In this document: positions 1 to 4,732 of the stretch, one piece after another
Position numbering within the stretch: position 1 is the first letter of the stretch
Layout of the letters: every line of letters starts with the position of its first letter
Translations under genes and position numbers: made by a program
Assembly: GCA_946409885.1 (NCBI GenBank)
Contig: CAMJYF010000107.1
Coordinates: 1 to 6,601, forward strand
Origin: an uncultured Clostridia bacterium
GTDB taxonomy: Bacteria > Bacillota > Clostridia > Oscillospirales > Acutalibacteraceae
DNA length: 6,601 bases
Reading direction: 5' to 3'
The notes under the pieces: generated by a model
Told to the model about the DNA's origin: nothing
The model's database searches: none
What the model saw: only the letters and a program-made list of their open reading frames with translations

Positions 1-254
1 TCCCCGGGCAGATGCCTTAAAATGTCGCAGAAGGTTTTGGCGTTCAGCACCGCGGCGCCGGGACGCTCCACGCTGACTTCTAATTTTGTGGTCACGCCCA
101 GGTCCAGGTCAAAGCCGCTCAGCTCAATGGCGGAATCCTCCGTCGTTTTCATCAGTATGCCTTCAATGTGCGGCAGCACCGCCTTGGTGGGAACGCACCG
201 CTGCACGTTCAGGCAGACTTCCGTCAGGGAATGGGTATCGCATACGATCCTCAT
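1..254 (-). CDS. dnaN: DNA polymerase III beta sliding clamp, N-terminal part (partial)
   Basis: The visible 84 codons encode the N-terminus of the beta sliding clamp, the ring that tethers the replicative polymerase to DNA. The protein opens MRIVCDTHSLTEV. It continues through family-typical blocks: LPHIEGIL (about residues 27-34), IELSGFDLDLGV (about 43-54) and VLNAKTFCDILRHLPG (about 69-84). These correspond to the start of clamp domain 1, where other clamps read like LNAK-F-DI-R-LP. The gene runs off the window at base 1, so domains 2 and 3 are not visible. I chose the ATG at 254-252 because GGGAGG at 269-264 lies 9 bases upstream. An in-frame ATG at 260-258 is only 3 bases from that site. 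It follows dnaA in the same direction across the origin region, the classic Bacillota order. Identity is near certain from sequence and position. Confidence 0.95.
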   Translation of the reverse strand, partial: MRIVCDTHSLTEVCLNVQRCVPTKAVLPHIEGILMKTTEDSAIELSGFDLDLGVTTKLEVSVERPGAAVLNAKTFCDILRHLPG

Positions 255-263
255 AAGCATTTA

Positions 264-269
264 CCTCCC
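264..269 (-). promoter_or_regulatory. dnaN ribosome binding site
   Basis: GGGAGG on the minus strand is followed by 9 bases and then ATG (254-252). The spacing favours this ATG over the in-frame ATG at 260-258, which would leave only 3 bases. Immediately upstream in the transcript is a 6-bp GC inverted repeat (270-275 with 291-296), which could pair next to the site. Confidence 0.8.
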
Positions 270-334
270 GGCGCGTCACCTTCCGGCGGCCGCGCCAATT
301 ATCTGAAAGCTGATTCCCCCCATAAAAGGAGGTA

Positions 335-380
335 TTTTTAAAAGTAGTTGTTATCGTAGTGGTGTTGAAACTGTTGAAAA
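335..380 (-). other. Candidate origin unwinding module: tandem DnaA boxes, DnaA-trios and AT-rich stretch
   Basis: Read on the minus strand toward dnaN, two abutting boxes occur, TTTTCAACA (380-372) and GTTTCAACA (371-363). They are followed by CC, one A, and then triplets CTA-CGA-TAA-CAA-CTA-CTT (359-342) running into TTAAAAAT. Read on the complementary strand 3' to 5', the triplets are GAT, GCT, ATT, GTT, GAT, GAA and then AAT. In B. subtilis the basal unwinding system has the same order: tandem boxes, a short GC tract, 3'-GAT-type trios, then AT-rich DNA beside dnaN. Three of the first six triplets fit the strict trio pattern and three deviate at the middle base. The architecture and orientation are what persuade me; activity is inferred. 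Confidence 0.65.
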
Positions 381-535
381 GTGTACCGGCCCCTTGAAAA
401 ACAAGGAAAAACGGGAAAAAGATATGAAAACCGGAAATTTGCAAAACCAGTTTTTTCAACATCCAAAAAACCGGCGTGTTGAAATTGTTGACAGACGGAT
501 GTTGAAAAGTGAAAAACTTGTTGAAAAGAAAGAAC

Positions 536-1873
536 TCACTTCTCCCGAAAATCCCGTATAATATTCCCCACCGCGCTTTTAAAGCCGGGCTCGTCGTTCA
601 TTCTGTCCCGGCACTGGTTGATGGAGTGCAGCACGGTGGCGTGGTTTTTGCCGAAGACCATGCCGATCTCCTTCAGAGTCTGGTCGGTGATCTCTTTGAT
701 AATGTACATGGCCGCCTGCCGGGCCTTGGAGATCTCCGCCTGGCGCTTGTCCGAACGGAGGTCGGCGGCGGTGACGCCGAATGCGTTGGAGACGCTGTCG
801 ATGATCTTGTCGATGGTGACGGAGACGGGCTGGTTTTCGTTGGTGATATCCTTGATGATATCCTGCACCTGCTCCAGAGTGGGGGTTTTGCCGTAGATTT
901 TCGTCAGGGCCTCTATCTTTTTGACGGTGCCCTCCAGCTGACGGACGTTGCTTTTCAGCTTCTGGGCGATAAAATCGGTGGTGGCCTCGTTAAGGCTGAT
1001 GCCCAGCTGCTGGCATTTGCGGATGATGATGGCCTTGCGGGTGTCGATATCCGGCGGCTGGATATCCGCCATCACGCCCATCTCAAACCGGGTGCGCAGC
1101 CGCTCCTGAATGCCCGGCATCTCCTTGGGCGTCACATCGGAGGTCAGCACAATCTGCTTGCCCGCCTGCTGCAAAATGTTGAAGGTGTGGAAAAACTCCT
1201 CCTGCACCGCCTCGCCCCGCTGGATGTACTGGATATCGTCCACCAGCAGCGCGTCCGCGTTGCGGTATTTGTTGTGGAACACGGAGGTGTTTTTTTTGCT
1301 GATAAAATCGATCAGCTCGTTAAAAAAGCTTTCGCCGGTGGTATAGATGATGATGGCGTTGGGGTTGTCCCTTTTCATCCGGTTGTAAATGGCGAACATC
1401 AGGTGGGTCTTGCCCAGGCCGGAGGGGCCGTAGATCAGCAGCGGGTTATAGGAAACGCCCGGCGCCTCGGCCACCTTTAAGGACATATTGTAGGCAAAGG
1501 AATTGGATTTGCCCACTACAAAGCTGTCGAAGGTAAAGGCCGCGAAGGGATTGTTCGCGTCGTCGCCGGGCTCCGCGGTCTCCTCGGCCTCTTCGGTCTT
1601 GCCGCCGGTTTTGCCCTCCGCCATCGTTTTATCCACTAAAATATCGATCTCCACCGGAAAACCGAGGATCTGCTCAAAGCCTTCCCTGATCATACCGGCG
1701 AACTTATCCATAATGATGGATTTTTTGTATTCCGCCCCGATGATGAAAATAACGGTGTCGTTTTCAAACTTGACGAATTCCAGCGGAGCGAACCACATAT
1801 TGAACATCACGTCGGAGACCTGCTCTTTGCAAAGCGTCAGCACTTCTCTCCAGATGTCGTTAAAGGTGTCCAT
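536..1873 (-). CDS. dnaA: Chromosomal replication initiator protein DnaA
   Basis: This AAA+ initiator binds DnaA boxes, forms an ATP-dependent filament and melts oriC so that the helicase can load. At 445 residues it is normal for the family. Domain I covers about residues 1-85 and an acidic linker (domain II) about 86-105. The AAA+ domain III has Walker A GPSGLGKTH (149-157), Walker B LLVDDIQ (209-215), sensor I TSD (244-246), the arginine-rich RLRTRFEMG (258-266) and sensor II NVRQLEG (309-315). DNA-binding domain IV ends with the signature GKNHATVLHSI (408-418). That motif is GRDHTTVLH in E. coli, so this copy differs at base-contact positions. I start at 1873 (MDTFNDIW). The frame stays open to 1978, but the extra 35 codons are low-complexity and overlap a good promoter at 1907-1935. 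AGGGA lies just upstream of the chosen ATG. The gene reads toward dnaN across the origin. Confidence 0.98.
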   Translation of the reverse strand: MDTFNDIWREVLTLCKEQVSDVMFNMWFAPLEFVKFENDTVIFIIGAEYKKSIIMDKFAGMIREGFEQILGFPVEIDILVDKTMAEGKTGGKTEEAEETAEPGDDANNPFAAFTFDSFVVGKSNSFAYNMSLKVAEAPGVSYNPLLIYGPSGLGKTHLMFAIYNRMKRDNPNAIIIYTTGESFFNELIDFISKKNTSVFHNKYRNADALLVDDIQYIQRGEAVQEEFFHTFNILQQAGKQIVLTSDVTPKEMPGIQERLRTRFEMGVMADIQPPDIDTRKAIIIRKCQQLGISLNEATTDFIAQKLKSNVRQLEGTVKKIEALTKIYGKTPTLEQVQDIIKDITNENQPVSVTIDKIIDSVSNAFGVTAADLRSDKRQAEISKARQAAMYIIKEITDQTLKEIGMVFGKNHATVLHSINQCRDRMNDEPGFKSAVGNIIRDFREK

Positions 1874-1906
1874 ACGATCCCTACATTTCAGATATTTATT
1901 CAGTTC

Positions 1907-1935
1907 ATTATAACACGGTTCGATGGATTTTTCAA
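1907..1935 (-). promoter_or_regulatory. Predicted SigA-type dnaA promoter
   Basis: On the minus strand, TTGAAA (1935-1930) is followed by 17 bases and then a consensus TATAAT (1912-1907). Transcription would begin near 1900, giving a leader of about 27 bases before the dnaA ATG at 1873. The -35 overlaps the box-like 9-mer TTTTCAATA (1929-1937, plus-strand reading), which differs by one base from the TTTTCAACA boxes in the origin. That suggests DnaA may repress its own promoter, as known in other bacteria. The promoter also shows that the longer open frame to 1978 is not the true start. Confidence 0.75.
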
Positions 1936-2025
1936 TATCTTTCTTATATTTTATAATATAAATAATAATATAAAACATTATAAAAAGTTGAAAAACCGGT
2001 GTAGCCGGTGAAAAATAAAAATATA
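1936..2025. other. AT-rich divergent intergenic region upstream of dnaA
   Basis: Bases 1936-1986 contain only three C and no G. The stretch lies between the divergent dnaA and hom promoters. Just beyond it are AGTTGAAAA (1986-1994), one base from the origin boxes, and an ACCGG/CCGGT inverted repeat (1995-1999 with 2005-2009). The easily melted DNA plus a box-like site resembles the dnaA-upstream half of the bipartite B. subtilis origin. It may equally be only the promoter-upstream region of two divergent genes. No small gene is credible here. Confidence 0.5.
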
Positions 2026-2051
2026 TTGATAAAAATCTTTACATTTATCAA
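2026..2051. promoter_or_regulatory. Palindromic operator candidate over the hom promoter
   Basis: TTGATAAA (2026-2033) and TTTATCAA (2044-2051) form a perfect 8-bp inverted repeat with a 10-base spacer, so the half-site centres are about 18 bases apart. The repeat spans the -35 hexamer of the hom promoter (2038-2043). Such geometry suits a dimeric repressor binding adjacent major grooves. Which regulator would bind is unknown. A relation to DnaA boxes is possible but weak, since TATTGATAA at 2024-2032 is two mismatches from TGTGGATAA. Confidence 0.45.
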
Positions 2052-2066
2052 AAAAGTATGTAAAAT
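2038..2066 (+). promoter_or_regulatory. Predicted SigA-type promoter of the hom-lysC operon
   Basis: TTTACA (2038-2043) is separated by 17 bases from TAAAAT (2061-2066), close to the TTGACA/TATAAT consensus. Transcription would start near 2073, leaving about 28 bases before the hom ATG. That is too short for a lysine riboswitch or T-box, so control of the operon would have to act at the promoter or on the enzymes. AGGGAG at 2083-2088 is the probable hom ribosome binding site, although its 13-base spacing is long. Confidence 0.7.
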
Positions 2067-2101
2067 GATAGCAAATACTCGCAGGGAGAAAGAGAAGCAA
2101 A

Positions 2102-3331
2102 ATGAAAGTTGCCGTAATGGGCTGCGGAACCGTAGGTTCCGGCGCCGTGGAAATACTGGAAAACAAAAAAGAGCTGCTGGCCGCGAAATGCGGCGAGCCG
2201 GTGGAGCTGAAATATATCCTGGATATCCGTGACCTGTCTGACAGGCCCTATGGGAAAAAAGCGGTGAAGGATATCGGCCTGATCCTGAACGACCCGGAGA
2301 TCGGCGTGGTAGTGGAGACCATGGGCGGCCTGAAGCCCGCCTTTGATTTCTGCCTGCAGTGCCTGAACGCTGGCAAAAGCGTGGTCACCTCCAATAAAGA
2401 GATGGTGGCTGTAAAGGGCGACGAGCTGCTGGCGGCGGCCCGGGCCAACAACGTCTGCTTTGCCTTTGAGGCGGCGGTGTGCGGCGGCATCCCGCTGATC
2501 CGCACCATGTTCTCCGACCTGGGGGCCAACCGGCTGACGGGCTTTGACGGTATCATGAACGGCACCACCAATTTTATCCTGACCAAGATGATCAAAGAGA
2601 AGATGTCCTTTGATACGGCGCTGAAGCTGGCGCAGGAGCTGGGCTTTGCGGAAAAGGACCCCACCGCGGACGTGGAGGGGATAGACGCCTGCCGCAAGAC
2701 CGCCATTCTGGCTTCCATCGCCTTCGGTACCCACGTGCTGCCGGAGGAGATCCCCACCGAGGGCATCACCAGGATCACGCTGGAGGACGCCGCCTACGCG
2801 GCCGACGCAAACGCGGAGATCAAGCTGATCTGCAAGGCGGAGCGCCTGCCGGACGGCAAGGTATACGCCGCCGTCTGCCCGGCCTTTGTCAGCCGCAATA
2901 CCATGATCGCCAACGTGTCCGGCGTAAACAACGCCGTGGCCGTGCGGGGCGACAGCGTGGGGGAGGTCTTCCTTTACGGACCCGGCGCGGGCAAGGAAGC
3001 CACCGCCAGCGCCGTGATCGGCGACGTGCTGGCCTGCGTCCGCCTGAAAAAGAACGAGGACCACTACTATTGGGAGCCCCACCGGGAGGGCGTGCTGTGC
3101 GAAAAAGGGGAGAACACCGTTTCCCTCTACGTGCGCGGCTACGCCAAGCACATGGAGACGGCGGCCAGGGAGATCCGCGAGACCTTTGATTCCGTCCGCT
3201 TTTTAAGCCGCGATAACGCCCCCGCCAACGAGCTGGCCTTTATCACCGGCAAGGGAAAGGAAAAGGACCTGTTTGAGGCGGTGGGGGAGATCCGGGATTT
3301 CGCCTCCGCTTCGGTCATCCGCGTATTATAA
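2102..3331 (+). CDS. hom: Homoserine dehydrogenase
   Basis: The enzyme reduces aspartate semialdehyde to homoserine with NAD(P)H in the cytosol, the branch step toward threonine and methionine. The 409-residue protein starts with a Rossmann motif, GCGTVGSG (residues 7-14). It has TSNKEMVA (96-103), whose K99 matches the conserved lysine of the family, and NGTTNFIL (153-160). The family signature runs from A177 to K199. Within it E184, D195 and K199 keep the spacing of yeast E208, D219 and K223. The tail from about residue 338 has the length and the ending SVIRVL of an ACT domain. However, the usual D-x-P-G-V-L ligand loop is replaced by YAKHMETA (347-354), so feedback control may be altered. 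A 50-base gap without a terminator leads to lysC, so the two form an operon. It is transcribed divergently from dnaA and away from the origin. Confidence 0.96.
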   Translation: MKVAVMGCGTVGSGAVEILENKKELLAAKCGEPVELKYILDIRDLSDRPYGKKAVKDIGLILNDPEIGVVVETMGGLKPAFDFCLQCLNAGKSVVTSNKEMVAVKGDELLAAARANNVCFAFEAAVCGGIPLIRTMFSDLGANRLTGFDGIMNGTTNFILTKMIKEKMSFDTALKLAQELGFAEKDPTADVEGIDACRKTAILASIAFGTHVLPEEIPTEGITRITLEDAAYAADANAEIKLICKAERLPDGKVYAAVCPAFVSRNTMIANVSGVNNAVAVRGDSVGEVFLYGPGAGKEATASAVIGDVLACVRLKKNEDHYYWEPHREGVLCEKGENTVSLYVRGYAKHMETAAREIRETFDSVRFLSRDNAPANELAFITGKGKEKDLFEAVGEIRDFASASVIRVL

Positions 3332-3370
3332 CAGCAATCAGATTTACAACATACAGATCAACGCCTTAAA

Positions 3371-3375
3371 GAGGG
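3371..3375 (+). promoter_or_regulatory. lysC ribosome binding site
   Basis: GAGGG lies 6 bases before the ATG at 3382 and supports that start. The surrounding 50 bases between hom and lysC contain no hairpin with a T-run, so lysC is expected to be read on the hom transcript. Confidence 0.7.
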
Positions 3376-3381
3376 TTTGCT

Positions 3382-4590
3382 ATGTCCGTTATCGTTATGA
3401 AATTCGGCGGCAGCTGCATTGTGGATGCCAACGCGGTGAAAAACGCCGCCCGGATCATCACCGGCGAATATGAAAAAGGGAACAGCGTGGTGGCGGTGGT
3501 CTCCGCCCAGGGGGATACCACCGACCGGCTGATCAGGGCCGCCGGTGAAGTCAGCCAGAAGCCGCCCAAGCGGGAGCTGGACGTGCTGATGAGCGCCGGG
3601 GAGCAGCTTTCCGTTTCGCTGCTGGCCATGGCGGTCAGCGAGCTGGGCTTTCCCTGCGTCACGCTGCTGGGCTGGCAGGCCGGCATCGTCACCAATTCCG
3701 TCTTCGGCCACGCCCGCATCAGGGATATCCACCCGGAGCGGATCAAAAAGGAGCTCTCCAAAAAGAAGATCGTGCTGGTGGCGGGCTTTCAGGGCGTGGA
3801 CCGGAAAGAGAATATGACCACCCTGGGCCGCGGCGGCTCCGATACCACCGCCGTTGCGCTGGCCGCGGCGCTGAACGCGGAAAAGTGCCAGATCTATTCC
3901 AAAATCGACGGCATCTACACCGCCGACCCGGCCTGCGTGAAGGACGCGGTCAAGTTGGAGGAGATCGACTACGACTGTATGCAGGAGCTGTCCTTTTTGG
4001 GCGTGAAGGTGCTCAATCCCCGGGCGGTGGAGCTGGCGAAAAAATACGGCGTGGTCATTGAGGTAAAATCGGCCTTCCAAAGTGAAAAGACCGGTACGTT
4101 CGTAAAGGAGGACGCGAAAATGGAAAAGATGCTCATCAGCGGCGTAACGAAAATGAGCAACGTGGCAAGGATCTTCGTCAACGACCTGGAGGACGCGCCC
4201 GGCGCGGGCTACGGGATTTTCGACCTGCTGAACCGGAGCGATATCCAGGCGGATATCATCACCATGGCCACCGGCAACAACGGCAGGGTGGACGTTTCCT
4301 TCTGCGTTTCCGGCGACGACGCGAACGAAGCCGTGCGCCTGTTGAGGGAGAGCGGGCTTTATGAGAAAAACGACGTGCGGTGCGATAAAAACGTGGCCAA
4401 GATATCGGTGGTGGGCGTGGGGATGGAATCCCACCCCGGCGTGGGTATCGCCATTTTTGAGGCCCTGGCCGGCGCGAAGATCAACACCATGATGCTCACC
4501 TCCTCCGAGCTGCGCTTTTCCGTGATCGTGAAAAAGGACGAGGCGGATAAAGCCGTGGCGGCCATCCATGAGAGATTCAAAAAGTATTGA
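3382..4590 (+). CDS. lysC: Aspartokinase (alpha subunit, catalytic plus tandem ACT domains)
   Basis: It phosphorylates aspartate to aspartyl phosphate, the first step toward lysine, threonine and methionine. The 402-residue length fits the monofunctional Bacillus/Corynebacterium type. The kinase domain has KFGGSC (residues 7-12; other family members usually have S or T at the last position), SAGEQLS (71-77), GFQGV (135-139), TLGRGGSDTTA (147-157) and KIDGIYTADP (174-183). VLNPRAVELAKKYGV follows at about 210-224. Two ACT domains follow, about 258-323 with DAPG (271-274) and about 339-400 with the family-typical VGVGMESHPGVG. These bind the inhibitor, lysine and/or threonine in relatives. An internal ribosome binding site and in-frame ATG (M247) would produce a separate beta subunit. 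The gene follows hom by 50 bases. The symbol reflects the closest architecture; other species use different names for paralogues. Confidence 0.96.
   Translation: MSVIVMKFGGSCIVDANAVKNAARIITGEYEKGNSVVAVVSAQGDTTDRLIRAAGEVSQKPPKRELDVLMSAGEQLSVSLLAMAVSELGFPCVTLLGWQAGIVTNSVFGHARIRDIHPERIKKELSKKKIVLVAGFQGVDRKENMTTLGRGGSDTTAVALAAALNAEKCQIYSKIDGIYTADPACVKDAVKLEEIDYDCMQELSFLGVKVLNPRAVELAKKYGVVIEVKSAFQSEKTGTFVKEDAKMEKMLISGVTKMSNVARIFVNDLEDAPGAGYGIFDLLNRSDIQADIITMATGNNGRVDVSFCVSGDDANEAVRLLRESGLYEKNDVRCDKNVAKISVVGVGMESHPGVGIAIFEALAGAKINTMMLTSSELRFSVIVKKDEADKAVAAIHERFKKY
4104..4111 (+). promoter_or_regulatory. Internal Shine-Dalgarno for the aspartokinase beta subunit
   Basis: AAAGGAGG inside the lysC reading frame is followed by 8 bases and an in-frame ATG at 4120. 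It is the strongest ribosome binding site visible near any start in the window, clearly better than the site of lysC itself (GAGGG). A second in-frame ATG (M250) lies at 4129. Confidence 0.75.
4120..4590 (+). CDS. Aspartokinase beta (regulatory) subunit from internal start, nested in lysC
   Basis: Translation from M247 of lysC would give a 156-residue protein made of only the two ACT domains, ending with the same C-terminus as the alpha subunit. B. subtilis aspartokinase II and Corynebacterium aspartokinase are known to be alpha2beta2 enzymes whose beta subunit comes from just such an in-frame internal start. In those enzymes, ACT domains of alpha and beta pair to form the inhibitor sites. 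Here the start follows a near-perfect AAAGGAGG with 8-base spacing, at the same place in the protein, just before the first ACT domain. Production is inferred from sequence only. Confidence 0.65.
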   Translation: MEKMLISGVTKMSNVARIFVNDLEDAPGAGYGIFDLLNRSDIQADIITMATGNNGRVDVSFCVSGDDANEAVRLLRESGLYEKNDVRCDKNVAKISVVGVGMESHPGVGIAIFEALAGAKINTMMLTSSELRFSVIVKKDEADKAVAAIHERFKKY

Positions 4591-4620
4591 TAGAAAAACG
4601 GATGGGCAGGCGGTGGGGGA

Positions 4621-4655
4621 TAGGCAGCAGGCAAAAGTCAGTAGGCAGTAGAAAA
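4621..4655 (+). repeat. Degenerate tandem heptamer repeat (TAGGCAG)
   Basis: In a strict 7-base register the sequence reads TAGGCAG, CAGGCAA, AAGTCAG, TAGGCAG, then TAGAAAA. Inverted copies occur downstream as TTGCCTA (4722-4728), CTGCCTA (4729-4735) and CTGCCTA (4740-4746). Together the two blocks form the arms of the palindrome between lysC and the convergent DUF4298 gene. Confidence 0.7.
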
Positions 4656-4662
4656 AATATAG

Positions 4663-4698
4663 GGCAGCGGACGGCTTAAGCTTTGTCCGCTGCCTTTT
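4663..4698. terminator. Bidirectional intrinsic terminator between convergent genes
   Basis: GGCAGCGGAC (4663-4672) pairs perfectly with GTCCGCTGCC (4685-4694) around a 12-base loop that itself contains GCTTAAGC. On the plus strand it is followed by TTTTAC, and on the minus strand by CTATATTTTTT, so it could end both lysC and the convergent DUF4298 transcript. Flanking arms extend the structure: 4656-4660 with 4719-4723, 4641-4651 with 4726-4736, and 4621-4627 with 4740-4746. The T-run on the lysC side is short. Confidence 0.75.
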
Positions 4699-4732
4699 AC
4701 TACTGCCTTTTTACTGTAATATTGCCTACTGC

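Larger units (their letters stand above)
255..535. other. oriC: Putative chromosomal replication origin (oriC), dnaA-dnaN intergenic region
   Basis: The 281 bases between the dnaA stop and the dnaN start hold a cluster of DnaA-box-like 9-mers of the form TGTTGAAAA, or its complement TTTTCAACA. Perfect copies lie at 372-380, 500-508, 519-527 and, inverted, 453-461. Close copies are TGTTGAAAC (363-371), TGTTGAAAT (477-485) and TGTTGACAG (486-494). Two pairs, 363/372 and 477/486, abut exactly head to tail. No canonical TTATCCACA is present here. The interval also has GAAAA tracts about 10 bases apart (396-430) and an AT-rich stretch at 333-343. Position between dnaA and dnaN is the usual place for a Bacillota origin. 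The box identity is inferred from clustering and similarity, not from a binding assay. Confidence 0.85.

Noticed and set aside
258..260. Alternative dnaN ATG
   Set aside because: Only 3 bases from the GGGAGG; the ATG at 254 has 9-base spacing and matches the usual clamp N-terminus.
286..293. GCGGCCGC 8-base palindrome in the dnaN leader
   Set aside because: Short self-complementary GC sequence expected by chance in this composition; noted only as part of the larger hairpin.
325..333. Perfect AAAGGAGGT on the plus strand
   Set aside because: No start codon with an open frame follows at a usable distance; the frames close within a few codons. It lies beside the trio/AT region and looks fortuitous.
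509..1480. Long plus-strand open frame of 323 codons antisense to dnaA
   Set aside because: It is a shadow of GC-rich dnaA codons, with no recognisable protein and no ribosome binding site. The opposite-strand product is unambiguous.
1186..1712. Canonical-like DnaA boxes in dnaA: TGTGGAAAA (1186-1194), TTATCCACT (1629-1637), TTATCCATA (1704-1712)
   Set aside because: They lie in coding sequence; the first encodes the conserved FFHTFN segment. They are scattered, unlike the intergenic cluster, and so are probably coincidental.
1874..1978. 35-codon N-terminal extension of dnaA to an ATG at 1978
   Set aside because: The extension is low-complexity, overlaps a TTGAAA-N17-TATAAT promoter, and DnaA homologues start at the MDTFNDIW position with normal length.
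2067..2101. Lysine riboswitch or T-box upstream of hom
   Set aside because: The predicted leader is about 28 bases, with no room for an aptamer or attenuator.
2048..4569. Long minus-strand open frames antisense to hom (2048-3151) and lysC (3358-4569)
   Set aside because: His/Gly/Val/Arg-rich translations typical of antisense GC-rich DNA; hom and lysC on the plus strand are clear.
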